A program made the position numbers and the translations under genes. Positions 42,826-55,914 of a stretch of 64,000 bases of DNA are shown here, one piece after another; within the stretch, counting starts at the first letter, position 1; each line of letters begins with the position of its first letter. The notes beneath the pieces are model-generated. The model ran no database searches and was not told where the DNA came from. It saw only the letters and a list, made by a program, of their open reading frames with translations. Origin of the DNA: Misgurnus anguillicaudatus (Eukaryota; Chordata; Actinopteri; Cypriniformes; Cobitidae). The stretch lies in assembly GCF_027580225.2 (NCBI RefSeq), contig NC_073340.2, forward strand, positions 36,740,001-36,804,000. The letters run 5' to 3'.

Positions 42826-43756
42826 TGTCAAAAAATGTGTTTATGTGAAAAATCAAGTTCATTCAATGACTGACTTGTTGTTTTTTTGTGTTGTAATGCA
42901 ATTTATAACACTTAAAATAATATAATTATAAATTAATTTTAAATCCTTGAACTAAGTGGAGATGTTGGATGAAGCAATTGAAGTAATCTGTTTTAGTTCA
43001 CATTACTTAATTCTTTTAGGGCAACAACTTTCCTCTAATTTTTAAGTAAATTCAACTTGTGTTACATTAAAGGACACAGGAGAAGCGGTCGTGTTTTATT
43101 TCATTGACATTTAAAAGGTGTTGTGGAGGTCTGAAAATGTTCATGTGAGAACGATTACCTCAGATGACCTTAAAAATGTATGTGCATATTAACATTTGTA
43201 CATTACACATGAGTAAATGATGACAGTTTCTGTCTTGCTAAGCTATTTCTTTAAGATAAAAAAATGAATTCTTTTGTATATTTAGTAGAAGTGAAATGTG
43301 GTCTGTGATGAACACTACAGTCTGCTGAACGTCTCTTTTCATCGGTTTAAGCTCCTGTGGTGGGTCATTGGCAGGGCAGATCTGGACAGGATTACATGTT
43401 ATTGAAAAACGAATATTCTCTGAATCAAAGAGCTGATTTAAAGAAAATCTACGGTAGAGTTCAGTTTGTTCTGGTTTAACTTTAGTAAGATAAAGTGATT
43501 ATGACACTGAACAGCAAACAGACTTTCAGTCTTAAGGTTTGAGATAAAGATCGAGATTGTGGGTCATGAACTTAAAAATCAACATTTTTTCAGAAGCATT
43601 CGTTTTACCTTTAAATCCACTAACAACCCAATGAGTGGGTGCTTCATCTGATCCAAATATAACCAGTTTATTAGTATAGTTTCCTTTCAACTTTGTTTTT
43701 GTTTTTAACTCTAAAACTGACTTCATTTATATATAATCATTTGCTTTGTGTTAATC
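42826..43756. other. No gene seen
   Basis: AT-rich, with no splice-bounded frame I can support. The 43900-43935 phrase AAATTGCATATTTCCATC also occurs at 3230, so a short dispersed repeat may be present. Confidence 0.25.
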
Positions 43757-44198
43757 TTGGTTAATCCCCCAAAAAGTAACTAATTGGTTTACTTAGTTAC
43801 TTTTCATGGAAAGTAATACTTATGTTACTTTTAAGTTACTTTTGAGTTACTTTTTCTTACTTGGCTGAGGCTTGATCTCTTTCAGGTGTTTTTTTATAAA
43901 AGTTCTGGATTCAAAAATTGCATATTTCCATCGCAAAAATGTCAAGCGCTGGCCTGCCATCTTCGTTTCTGTTCCTGCTCAGGCATGCACAGATAGAGTG
44001 ATCTATGTTCAGTTTAATAGTACATTATTTTTATCATATTCATTAAACTGAAAAGAAACTTGCATTACTTTTTAAAAAAAGTAACTCAAATATTAATGTG
44101 TACATTTATGAAGTAATGCATTACTTTACTCATTATTTCAAAAAAGTCATATTATTACGTAATGCACGTTACACGTATTGCGTTACTCACAACACTGC
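43757..44198. mobile_element. Degenerate hAT-like MITE (AGTTACTTTT-rich)
   Basis: The right end is TGCGTTACTCACAACACTG, the usual end of a widespread fish hAT group; the left end is decayed (AATCCCCCAAAAAGTAACTA). Subterminal AGTTACTTTT and TGCATTACTTT repeats lie at both sides. Confidence 0.5.
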
Positions 44199-44698
44199 TT
44201 CTGATTATGTATTAATGGAAGTGTTGGTTGTGTGGTTGGTGTGTGTGCTACATGTCATAAATCATTATTATTGGTCACCCTTTATGCTTGTCAGTGGGTT
44301 TTGCAAATATTTCAACAATGAAAATATATTAAAAGTGCTTGACAACTGAGACAACTATTGTTTTTTTCTGTTTCTTAAAAAAAGAGTACATTTTCGACAG
44401 ATGCTTTTGGAAAGACATCGACGATATAAACATTCCCTTTCTCTGTCCTTGAAGTTATTGTGTGAAAGTTTGCTGGTTTTAAGATTTATCACACCAACAC
44501 ATGTAATGTTTATCACCATTCATTTTAAATCTTTCATTGTAGGGGAATTAATGTAAACACATTTTTGTTGCATGTTAAGTGAGAGCGGCCACTGTAATGT
44601 CATGACCTTCAGCAGTTCTGTACTATCACTCTTCACTAGCAGGTGTTTTTAAAATAAGACTTTGAGCGTTTATAATCTCTCTGAGCTTCACACACATT

Positions 44699-44770
<72 letters not shown>

Positions 44771-45424
44771 GTATTTTGCGGGGTCAGATGGTTTTGTGCT
44801 GTGATGTGAAGTCTGCAGCGTGTCAATGGCCTGTAAGCTTTCACATTAACACGCTCTGACAGTCTCTCACACCTCACATCTACTCACGGTGACACTGCAC
44901 TTCACTGTTAAACCAGACCTGATTCACTGATCCAGACTGATTCACCTGACTAATAATAATAAGAGTTGTGTAAACATGCTGATATACATCAATATCAACA
45001 CAATCTTTAGCATAATATGCTTTTATAAAGCGAAAAAAATGATGTGACTGGATTCAGTTGATTTTGTGTTGATTTACTGTAAGTCCTATTTGCACCGGAT
45101 TTGTATTAGCTGTTGACCTCTAGTCATCTGTTATAACTGCAAAGGTTGTATGTGATCTTAATCCTGCACAAATCGGCCATGTCTATGATTTGTAAAGTAA
45201 AAATCCCCCCGCAAATGACCATATTTCACCAAACACTGAGTTCCTGTGATCATTTAAGTCTTGTGAGAATCGGCATCTCTGTTATTTGGGCAGGATTTGT
45301 CAGGGTCGTATATAATTTTTCAAGGTTTTTGTTACCCGTGTGCCTTTATATCTTTTCGTTTTTCTCTGTTTGTGCGACTCTCGAACTGCAGCCGAAGCGC
45401 ATACACATACAGAGACGCATCTCT
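44199..45424. other. Non-genic stretch with (TG)n at 44702-44769
   Basis: A pure TG run of about 34 dinucleotides. Elsewhere no exon or element is recognised. The 83-codon minus-strand frame across the TG run is a repeat artefact. Confidence 0.4.
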
Positions 45425-46123
45425 CAGGGTTCCCACGGGTTCTTGAAATCCTTGAAAGTTTGTGAATCTGGGGGAAAAATTCAAGGCCCTGGGAAGTTTT
45501 TGAAAATATACATACAGGTCATTGAAAGTGTTTGAATCTATTTTATGAAAGAAGTTTTCTGTAAAAAAATCCATATTATTCCCTGTGTATTGTAGGATAA
45601 TGTCATAAAATTCTAGACTTTTTAAGCACACATGCTAAACTGTTCACTTTTAATGCTTTTATCTTCTGTATGAGAATGTTTATTCATACCAAAATGCTTT
45701 TTTGCATAGTTGTGTTTGTCACATGAAAACGTCTCGGGTTACGTATGTAACTCTTGTTCCCTGAGAAGGGAACGAGACGCTGCGTCTCCCTTGTCATACT
45801 TCCTGCGTCCCTGTAACGCCGTCTTTGGCAATATTTCAGATAGCGATATACTTCCTGGCTCCCGCGTCACCCTGTCTTTGTCATTAAGCCTCACTATTGG
45901 TTGAATTTGATATACACATTCAGACACACTTACCCCTGGAGGCGTCCTCAAAGTGTCACAATAGTGACGCAGCGCGAGTTCCCTCGAAAGGGAACTGTAA
46001 CAATGTATCTTTAAAGGTAACATGATGTAACCTTGATCTCACTTGAAATGTGTCCCCACATTTAGTCCTTGAATTTGAGGATATTGGACTGAATTTGAAT
46101 TTAACTAAGGTGTGGGAACCCTG
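45425..46123. mobile_element. hAT-like element (CAGGGTTCCCAC ends)
   Basis: Ends CAGGGTTCCCACGGGTTC and TAAGGTGTGGGAACCCTG; both subterminal parts contain CCTTGAA(A/T)TT-like repeats. No matching 8-bp duplication seen. It hosts the MITE at 45739-46016. Confidence 0.6.
45739..46016. mobile_element. MITE/SINE-like repeat (GTTCCCTGAGAAGGGAACG)
   Basis: The left end has GGGTTACGTATGTAACTC and the hairpin TTCCCTGAGAAGGGAA; the right has GTTCCCTCGAAAGGGAACT. A family known in cyprinids by its GAACGAGACGCTGCGTC phrase. Non-coding. Confidence 0.6.
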
Positions 46124-46285
46124 CTTTTTATGGCTTTCTTGATGCAACTTGAGCGATTTGTTATACATTTCTGCTTTTAAACGTCTAATCAGTCTTTTCT
46201 CATCCATGATTAGTATTCATCAAAATGTGCAGAACTTTATTTAAATGAGATCTCTGTATAGCTGCGACATCACAGAACCATTTCT

Positions 46286-46660
46286 AAGGCCTTGTTTGCA
46301 AGAGAACGCTCAAGGGTGAAAACGTAAAAATATTTGATCATATGTGCCTTTCGTTTACACGGCGACAGCGTTTTTGGGGCTAAAAAAAGTGAAACCGCCC
46401 TCCAGAGTGAAAATCATAAAAACGCTCTATCGTCGTGTTCCCGCCTAAAGGGTAAAAACGCAAAAGTCTGCTCACTGTGGCTCTCATCGCGTACGCATTT
46501 ATGCCACAGCCGGTTCAGGAAAATGCATACTACATCGAATGTCACACACTTTTGTGTCACCTATGCACGCAGATTTCCCCCCAAAACGCTTGTATAAACG
46601 CGGAATAAAAAGTGATAATGCAACACCACTTTTGCGTTGTCTCTTCAGATTGTTTCTGTG
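46286..46660. repeat. AACGCAAAA-rich dispersed repeat
   Basis: Contains CGTTTACACGGCGACAGCGT, GTAAAAACGCAAAAG and TTGTATAAACGCGG, typical of a fish repeat rich in AAACG motifs. Its ends are not clear. Confidence 0.35.
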
Positions 46661-46730
46661 TGAATGCACATTGTAAAAAATACTTTGCTGCCTTAAAAAT
46701 TTTTGTTAAATCAACTCGTATTTATACCGA

Positions 46731-46931
46731 GCCCCTAAGGTGACATTGGAGTAAAGAAAATCTAAAGTTTAGTTTCATGTGCTCATGTGAAACTTTCGCA
46801 TGCTTACGTAAAACTTTCATGTGGTCACGCGAAACCTTCATGTGCAGATTTGTTTTTTAAAGTTTAGTTTCACGTGCGCGTGTGCGAAACTAAACTTTAT
46901 TTAATTTTTTCTCCATGTCCCCTTAGGGGCT
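46731..46931. mobile_element. 200-bp MITE (AGCCCCTAAGG ends)
   Basis: Ends AGCCCCTAAGGTGACAT and ATGTCCCCTTAGGGGCT with CCG on both sides. The interior holds four GAAAC(T/C)TTC(A/G)TG-type repeats and AAAGTTTAGTTTCA at both halves. Confidence 0.7.
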
Positions 46932-47031
46932 CCGTAGATTTACAAGTCATTTCATTATTTATATGGCCTAGAGATGAGTTGTTATAACTACAGGTGAGTT
47001 GTTATAAGTTGACTTTTCTCAACTATATTTT

Positions 47032-47426
47032 TGTAAGGGTTTTGTCCCATGTTATGTTATGTTGTGTTTTGTACTTTTATTTTGACACTTTGTTCTGTTC
47101 TGACTTTTATTTTGAAATCATATCATGCCATGCTTCACTTCCCACCGGTCAAATCTGTTCACTCCCCGCTGATTATTGTTTAGGCTACCTGTTCACCTGC
47201 ATCCTGTATCCTGTTCTGTTTATCTGTTCCTGTTTTGACCTGTTGCCTGTTAATCTGGATATTGTTTGTTTGCTGCCTGCCCTGACCTGTTGCCTGTTAT
47301 GTGGATTACTCTTTTGGATGCCCTTTATTGGATTTGTTTGCCTGCCCATTGTGGATTTTATAAATAAACCTCTTTTGCACATGGATTCAACTCACCTTTG
47401 CTTTGTTTAAAGCACCCCACGTTACA
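47032..47426. mobile_element. Solo LTR, 395 bp
   Basis: Starts TGTAAGGGTTTTGTCCC and ends CCACGTTACA (TG...CA form), with an exact 5-bp duplication ATTTT at 47027-47031 and 47427-47431. Contains AATAAA (about 47360) and CTGCCTGCC-rich sequence. It looks like the LTR of a Gypsy-like retrotransposon left by LTR-LTR recombination. Confidence 0.8.
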
Positions 47427-47626
47427 ATTTTATAAGTTGTGACAACTCATCTCTATTGTCATGATTTGTAAATCTGAGTTGATTTAACAAAAAATTTTAA
47501 GGCAGCAAAGTATTTTTTACACTGTAGCCTAAAATACCATCCACTGATGCTCGCAATTGTCGTAACATCTTGGCATCATATCTGGGAGATAAGTCAGTAA
47601 ATTTACAGGTAAAATTACAAGTAAAA

Positions 47627-49585
47627 ATATAGCTGCAAGCAGCGATACCGGGGTCAAGCCAAACATGGCAAAAAATGATTCATACGTGATGACTGTCATG
47701 ATTTAAGATCTAAGTTTGCATTAGTTTTATGAAAAAATAGCAATTTTTTCGTATCTTGAGACCACTAGGTGGTGCTGTGCCGAAACAATAGATGGTGCCT
47801 CAGGACATGACTGTGATGACACATACCAAATTTTGTGTAAATACAATAAAGCAATACGGAGATATAGCCTTAAATGACTTGACCACTAGGAGGCACTGAC
47901 CAAAACAATAGATAGTGACTCAGGTCTTGATTGTGATGACACCCACCAAATTTGGTGTAAATACGATAAAGAGATGCAGAGATATAGCTTCAAATCTCTT
48001 GACCACTAGGGGGTGCCGAAAAGTTTACAAGCCCTCTCAGAACATGTTGCTGATGAACCATACCAAGTTTCATAACAATACGCAATTGCGTTTCCGAAAT
48101 ACTTGAACTTAAAGAAAAACTCCAAATGGCCGACACACAAAATGGCCGACCAAAAACCATTTGGTATCGTTTGACTCGCCATGCCTCACGAAATCTAACA
48201 AGACCAGTCTCATAATTTTACATTCAAATTTGCAGTAGTTATAAGCAAAAATAGACATTTTTTATATCTCGTGACCAGTAGGGGGCAGTGTGACGAAATG
48301 GTGCATGCACCCTCAGGTCATCACTGTTATGACATATACCAAGTCTCATATCAATACGCAAAAGTTTTGCGAAGATACAGGCTCAAACACATTTTGGCGT
48401 GCTCGCCCTCGCATTCTTTGATGCGTTATACGACAACGGATAGGTCTACCGAAAAGCTTTTGATAACTTTTTGTCTGGAGTGTCTCTAGATGATGCGTAC
48501 CAAAAATCAAGCCAGTCAAACAAGCGCTCTAGGAGGAGTTCGAAAAAGTAAGTGTTCAATATAATTCAAAATGGCCGACAGGAAGTAGGTTTGACTCTAA
48601 CATATTTGGTACAGTCGGACTCGGCACGAGCCAAGAAATCAATAGAGTGAAGTCTCATGTCAGTGTGGCAAATAAATCAAATGATATAAAGATTTTAAAC
48701 AATTTCTTTACATATCCTGACCACTAGGTGGCGCCATCCTAAAGATTTATAGGTGCGCTCAGAACATGTCACTGATAAACCATGGCAAATTTCGTAGCGA
48801 TACGCCATTCTGTTTGTGAAATACTGAACTAAATGAGAAAATTCAAAATGGCCGACACCCAAAATGGCCGACCGAAAACCGTTTGGTATCGTTTGACTCG
48901 ACATGCCTCAAGGAATCTAACAAGACCACCTTCGTGATTTTAGACTCAAGTTTGAAGTAGTTATAAGCGAAAATAAGCATTTTTCGAATCTCGTGACCAC
49001 TAGGTGGCGCTGTGACGAAACGTTGCAGGCACCCTCAGGTCAAGACTGTAATGACATATACCAAGTTTCGTGTCGATACACCAAAGTGTTGCGAAGATAC
49101 GGCCTCACGTCTGTTTTGGCGTGCTCGCCGCCGTATATGTTGTCACGGTATACGAGAACGCATTGGTCTATCAAAAAGCTTTTGATAACTTTTTGTCAGG
49201 GGTGTCTCTGGATGCTAGATACCAAAGGACATGCAAATCGGACAAACGCTCTAGGAGAAGTTCAAAAAAGTAGGTTTTACGGAAAATTCAAAATGGCGGA
49301 AAGATGTGCATGACACAAATGACATCAATGTGTGCATTTGAATCATCATGAGCCAAGGATTCAGAGGAAACAAGAATTTAGTTTCTAGGACTGATGGGTC
49401 AGAAGTTATGACCATGAAAATAAGTGGATTTTTGGACTGTTGGTGGCGCTAGAGGGTTTGAGTCAGACACACCAAAGTTGCTATAGTAACTTCTGAGACT
49501 GTCCTCTACATGTGTGCCAAATTTCATAACTTTCCTATGTACGGTTCTATGGGCTGCCATTGACTTCAATGGCGGAAGAGGAAAC

Positions 49586-49625
<40 letters not shown>

Positions 49626-49678
49626 GAAAACTAACAATAACAATAGGGTTCTACGCCCCTTCGGGGCTTGACCCCTAA
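47627..49678 (+). repeat. 2-kb array unit 1
   Basis: Starts ATATAGCTGCAAGCAGCG, then ACCGGGGTCAAGCC. CTCF-core-like CCACTAGG or CCAGTAGG motifs start at 47762, 47883, 48003, 48275, 48721 and 48997. YY1-like AAAATGGCCGAC occurs in pairs (about 48125, 48845), plus AAAATGGCGGA near 49292. The unit contains an internal duplication of roughly 720 bp (TTTTGATAACTTTTTGTC in both halves). Ends with (AAT)n, AACAATAGGGTT, the hairpin at 49655-49667 and CCCCTAA. No protein-coding gene is supported. Confidence 0.9.
49655..49678 (+). other. 3'-terminal hairpin plus CTAA of array units
   Basis: GCCCC-TTC-GGGGC (49655-49667), followed by TTGACCCCTAA. A hairpin about 8 nt before a terminal CTAA resembles Helitron 3' ends (hairpin then CTRR). 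The GGCTTGACCCC part is also the inverted complement of GGGGTCAAGCC near each unit's 5' end. Found in units 1, 4, 5 and 6 (twice); missing in 2, 3 and 7. Confidence 0.6.
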
Positions 49679-51776
49679 ATATAGCTGCAAGCAGCGATAC
49701 CGGGGTCAAGCCAAACATGGCAAAAAATGATTCATACGTGATGACTGTCATAATTTTAAGATCTAAGTTTGCATTAGTTTTATGAAAAAAAGCAATTTTT
49801 TCGTATCTTGAGACCACTAGGTAGCACTGTGCCGAAAGAATAGATGGTGCCTCAGGTCATGACTGTGATGACACATACCAAATTTAGTGTAAATACAATA
49901 AAGCAATACGGAGATATAGCCTTAAATGACTTGACCACTAGGGGGCACTGACCAAAAAATAAATTGTGACTCAGGTCTTGATTGTGATGACACCCACCAA
50001 ATTTGGTGTAAATACAATAAAGAGATGCAGAGATATAGCCTTAAATGACTTGACCACTAGGGGGCACTGACCAAAAAATAAATTGTGACTCAGGTCTTGA
50101 TTGTGATGACACCCACCAAATTTGGTGTAAATACGATAAAGAGATGAAGAGATATAGCTTCAAATCTCTTGACCACTAGGGGGCATCGGAAAGTTTACAA
50201 GTCCTCCCAGAACATGTTGCTGATGAACCATACCAAGTTTCATAACAATACGCAATTGCGTTTCTGAAATACTTGAACTTAAAGAAAAATTCAAAATGGC
50301 CGACACACAAAATGGCCGACCAAAAACCATTTGGTATCGTTTGACTCGGCATGCCTCACGAACTCTAACAAGACCAGTCTCATAATTTTACATTCAAGTT
50401 TGCAGTAGTTATAAGCAAAAATAGACATTTTTTATATCTCGTGACCAGTAGGGGGCAGTGTGACGAAATGGTGCATGCACCCTCAGGTCATCACTGTTAT
50501 GACATATACCAAGTCTCATATTAATACGCAAAAGTTTTGCGAAGATACAGGCTCAAACACATTTTGGCGTGCTCGCCCTCGCATTCTTTGATGCGTGACA
50601 CAACAACGGATAGGTCTACCGAAAAGCTTTTGATAACTTTTTGTCTAGAGTGTCTCTAGATGATGCCTATTAAAATTCAAGCCAATCAAAAAAGCGCTCT
50701 AGGAGGAGTTCGAAAAAGTAGGTGTTCAATATAATTCAAAATGGCCGACAGGAAGTAGGTTTGACTCAGACATATTTGGTACAGTCGGACTCAGCATGAG
50801 CCAAGGAATCAGTAGAGTGAAGTCTTATGTCATAGTGGCAATTTAATCAAATGAAATAAAGATTTTAAACAATTTATTTACATATCCTGACCACTAGGTG
50901 GCGCTGTCATAAAGATTTATAGGTACGCTCAGAACATGTCACTGATGAACCATGCCAAATTTCGTAGCGATACGCCATTCTGTTTGTGAAATACTGAACT
51001 TAATGAGAAAATTCAAAATGGCCGACACCCAAAATGGCCGACCGAAAACTGTTTGGTATCATTTGACTCGGCATGCCTCAAGGAATCTAACAAGACCACC
51101 TTCGTGATTTTAGACTCAAGTTTGAAGTAGTTTTAAGCGAAAATAGGCATTTTTCGAATCTCGTGACCACTAGGTGGCGCTGTGACGAAACGTTGCAGGC
51201 ACCCTCAGGTCATGACTGTAATGACATATACCAAGTTTCGTGTCGATACAAGAAAGTTTTGCGACGATAGGGCCTCACGTCCGTTTTGGCGTGCTCGCCG
51301 CCATATATGTTGTCAATTTATACAAGAACGCATTGGTCTATCAAAAAGCTTTTGATAACTTTTTGTCTGGGGTGTCTCTAGATGCTACATACCAAATGAC
51401 ATGCAAATCGGACAAACGGTCTAGGAGGAGTTCGCAAAAGTAGGTTTTACGGAAAATTCAAAATGGCGGAAAGATGTGCATGACACAAATGACATCAATG
51501 TGTGCAATTGAATCATCATGAGCCAAGGATTCAGAGGAAAGAAGAATTTAGTTTCTAGGACTCACGGGTCAGAAGTTGTGAGCATGAACATAAGTGGATT
51601 TTTGGACTGTTGGTGGCGCTAGAGGGTTTGAGTCAGACACACCAAAGATGCTATAGTAACTTCTGAGACTGTCCTCTACATGTGTGCCAAATTTCATAAC
51701 TTTCCTAAGTACGGTTCTATGGGCTGCCATTGACTTTCGGCGGAAGAACGAGGAAGAAAAATAATAATAATAATAA
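49679..51776 (+). repeat. 2-kb array unit 2
   Basis: As unit 1 but with one extra subunit of about 120 bp. CTCF-like motif starts: 49814, 49935, 50054, 50173, 50445, 50891, 51167. It lacks the terminal hairpin; the (AAT)n runs straight into unit 3. Confidence 0.9.
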
Positions 51777-53865
51777 ATATAGCTGCAAGCAGCGATACCG
51801 GGGTCAAGCCAAACATGGCAAAAAATGATTCATACGTGATGACTGTCATGATTTAAGATCTAAGTTTGCATTAGTTTTATGAAAAAATTGCAATTTTTTG
51901 TATCTTGAGACCACTAGGTGGCGCTTTGCCGAAACAATAGATGGTGCCTCAGGTCATGACTGTGATGACACATACCAAATTTAGTGTAAATACAATAAAG
52001 AGATGCAGAGATATAGCCTTAAATGACTTGACCACTAGGGGGCACTGACCAAAAAATAAATTGTGACTCAGGTCTTGATTGTGATGACACCCACCAAATT
52101 TGGTGTAAATACGATAAAGAGATGCAGAGATATAGCCTTAAATGACTTGACCACTAGGGGGCACTGACCAAAAAATAAATTGTGACTCAGGTCTTGATTG
52201 TGATGACACCCACCAAATTTGGTGTAAATACGATAAAGAGATGCAGAGATATAGCTTTAAATCTCTTGACCACTAGGGGGCACCGGAAAGTTTACAAGTC
52301 CTCCCAGAACATGTTGCTGATGAACCATACCAAGTTTCATAACAATACGCAATTGCGTTTCTGAAATGCTTGAACTTAAAGAAAAATTCAAAATGGCGAC
52401 ACACAAAATGGCCGACCAAAAACCATTTGGTATCGTTTGACTCGCCATGCCTCACGAAATCTAACAAGACCCGTCTCATAATTTTACATTCAAATTTGCA
52501 GGTGTTATAAGCAAAAATAAACATTTTTTATATCTCGTGACCAGTAGGGGGCAGTGTGACGAAATGGTGCATAAACCCTCAGGTCATCACTGTTATGACA
52601 TATACCAAGTCTCATATTAATACGCAAAAGTTCTGCGAAGATACAGGCTCAAACACATTTTGGCGTGCTCGCCCTCGCATTCTTTGATGCGTTATACGAC
52701 AACGGATAGGTCTACCGAAAAGCTTTTGATAACTTTTTGTCTAGAGTGTCTCTAGATGATGCATACCAAAAATCAAGCCAATCACACGAGCGCTCTAGGA
52801 GGAGTTCGAAAAAGTAGGTGTTCAATATAATTCAAAATGGCTGACAGGAAGTAGGTTTGACTCAGACATATTTGGTACAGTCGGACTCAGCATGAGCCAA
52901 GGAATCAATAGAGTGAAGTCTTATGTCATAGTGGCAATTTAATCAAATGATATAAAGATTTAAAAATTTTTTTTTACATATCCTGACCACTAGGTGGCAC
53001 CGTCCTAAAGATTTATAGGTGCACTCAGAACATGTCACTGATGAACCATGCCAAATTTCGTAGCGATACGCCATTCTGTTTGTGAAATACTGACCTTAAT
53101 GAGAAAATTCAAAATGGCCGACACCCAAAATGGCCGACCGAAAACCGTTTGGTATCGTTTGACTCGGCATGCCTCAAGGAATCTAACAAGACCACCTTCA
53201 TGAGTTTAGACTCAAGTTTTAAGTAGTTATAAGCAAAAATATGCATTTTTCGAATTTCGTGACCACTAGGTGGCGCTGTGACGAAACGTTGCAGGCACCC
53301 TCAGGTCATGACTGTAATGACATATACCAAGTTTCGTGTCGATACAATAAAGTTTTGCGAAGATACGGCCTCATGTCCGTTTTGGCGTGCTCGCCGCCAT
53401 ATATGTTGTCAATTTATATGAGAACGCAATGGTCTATCAAAAAGCTTTTGATAACTTTTTGTCAGGGGTGTCTCTAGATGCTAGATACCAAAGGACATGC
53501 AAATCGGACAAACGCTCTAGGAGGAGTTCGAAAAAGTAGGTTTTACGGAAAATTCAAAATGGCGGAAAGATGTGCTTGACACAAATGACATCAATGTGTG
53601 CAATTGAATCATCATGAGCAAAGGATTCAGAGGACACACAAATTTAGTTTCTAGGACTCACGGGTCAGAAGTTGTGAGCATGAACATAAGTGGATTTTTG
53701 GACTGTTGGTGGCGCTAGAGGGTTTGAGTCAGACACACCAATGTTGCTATAATAACTTCTAAGACTGTCCTCTACATGTGTGCCAAATTTCATAACTTTC
53801 CTACGTACGGTTCTATGGGCTGCCATTGACTTCAATGGCGGAAGAACAAGGATGAATAATAATAA
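51777..53865 (+). repeat. 2-kb array unit 3
   Basis: Seven CTCF-like motifs including a duplicated 120-bp subunit near 52030 and 52150. No terminal hairpin; ends GAATAATAATAA directly before unit 4. Confidence 0.9.
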
Positions 53866-55824
53866 ATATAGCTGCAAGCAGCGATACCGGGGTCAAGCCA
53901 AACATGGCAAAAAATGATTCATACGTGATGACTGTCATGATTTAAGATCTAAGTTTGCATTAGTTTTATGAAAAAATAGCAATTTTTTCGTATCTTGAGA
54001 CCACTAGGTGGCGTTGTGTCGAAACAATAGATGGTGCCTCAGGTCATGACTGTGATGACACATACCGAATTAAGTGTAAATACGATAAACCGATACAGAG
54101 ATATAGCCTCAAATGACTTGACCACTAGGGGGCACTGACCAAACAATAAATTGTAACTCAGGCCTTGATTGTGATGACACCCACCAAATTTGGTGTAAAT
54201 ACGATAAAGAGATGCAGAGATATAGCTTCAAATCTCTTGACCACTAGGGGGCGCCAAAAAGTTTACAAGTCCTCCCAGAACATGTTGCTGATGAACCATA
54301 CCAAGTTTCATAACAATACGCAATTGCGTTTCTGAAATACTTGAATTTAAAGAAAAAATTCAAAATGGCCGACACACAAAATGGCCGACCAAAAACCATT
54401 TGGTATTGTTTGACTCGGTATGCCTCAAGAAATCTAACAAGACCAGTCTCATAATTTTACATTCAAGTTTGCAGTAGTTATAAGCAAAAATAGACATTTT
54501 TTATATCTCGTGACCAGTAGGGGGCAGTGTGACGAAATGTTGCATGCACCCTCAGGTCATCACTGTTATGACATATACCAAGTCTCATATTAATACGCAA
54601 AAGTTTTGCGAAGATACAGGCTCAAACACATTTTGGCGTGCTCGCCCTCGCATTCTTTGATGCGTTATACAACAACGGATAGGTCTACCGAAAACCTTTT
54701 GATAACTTTTTGTCTGGAGTGTCTTTAGATGATGCATACCAAAAATCAAGCCAATCACACGAGCGCTCTAGGAGGAGTTTGAAAAAGTAGGTGTTCAATA
54801 TAATTCAAAATGGCTGACAGGAAGTAGGTTTGACTCAGACATATTTGGTACAGTCGGACTCAGCATGAGCCAAGGAATCAATAGAGTGAAGTCTTATGTC
54901 ATAGTGGCAATTTAATCAAATGCTATAAAGATTTTAAACAATTACTTTACATATCCTGACCACTAGGTGGCGCTGTCCTAAAGATTTACAGGTGCGCTCA
55001 GAACATGTCACTGATGAACCATGCCAAATTTCGTATTGATACGTCATTCTGTTTGTGAAATACTGAACTTAATGAGAAAATTCAAAATGGCCGACACCCA
55101 AAATGGCCGACCGAAAACCGTTTTTTATCGTTTGACTCGGCATGCCTCAAGGTATCTAACAAGACCACCTTCATGATTTTAGACTCAAGTTTGAAGTAGT
55201 TAAAAGCGAAAATAGGCATTTTTCGAAACTCGTGACCACTAGGTGGCGCTGTGACGAAACGTTGCAGGCACCCTCAGGTCATGACTGTTATGACATATAC
55301 CAAGTTTCGTGTCGATACACATAAGTTTTGCGAAGATACGGCCTCACGTCCGTTGTGGCGTGCTCGCCGCCGTATATGTTGTCACGGTATACGAGAACGC
55401 ATTGGTCTATCAAAAAGCTTTTGATAACTTTTTGTCAGGGGTGTCTCTAGATGCTAGATACCAAAGGACATGCAAATCGGACAAACGCTCTAGGAGGAGT
55501 TCGAAAAAGTAGGTTTTACGGAAAATTCAAAATGGCGGAAAGATGTGCATGACAGAAATGACATCAATGTGTGCAATTGAATCATCATGAGCCAAGGATT
55601 CAGAGGAAACAAGAATTTAGTTTCTAGGACTCACGGGTCAGAAGTTATGAGCATGAACATAAGTGGATTTTTGGACTGTTGGTGGCGCTAGAGAGTTTGA
55701 GTTAGACACACCAATGTTGCTATAGTAACTTCTAAGACTGTCCTCTACATGTGTGCCAAATTTCATAACTTTCCTATGTACGGTTCTATGGGCTGCCATT
55801 GACTTCAATGGCGGAAGAGGAAAC

Positions 55825-55861
<37 letters not shown>

Positions 55862-55914
55862 GAAAACTAACAATAACAATAGGGTTCTACGCCCCTTCGG
55901 GGCTTGACCCCTAA
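53866..55914 (+). repeat. 2-kb array unit 4
   Basis: Six CTCF-like motifs (about 54001, 54120, 54240, 54514, 54959, 55238). A complete 3' end with hairpin GCCCC-TTC-GGGGC at 55891-55903 and CCCCTAA. Confidence 0.9.

Larger units (their letters stand above)
46669..47524. mobile_element. CACTA-like MITE with two insertions
   Basis: Ends CATTGTAAAAAATACTTTGC and GCAAAGTATTTTTTACACTG. The same family as 42619-42825. Split by a small MITE (46731-46931) and a solo LTR (47032-47426). Confidence 0.7.

Noticed and set aside
44626..44877. Frame with a His-Thr run
   Set aside because: Translation of a (TG)n microsatellite.
46994..47410. 138-codon + strand frame rich in Cys, Leu and Phe
   Set aside because: It coincides with the solo LTR; LTR ends, target duplication and AATAAA explain the sequence.
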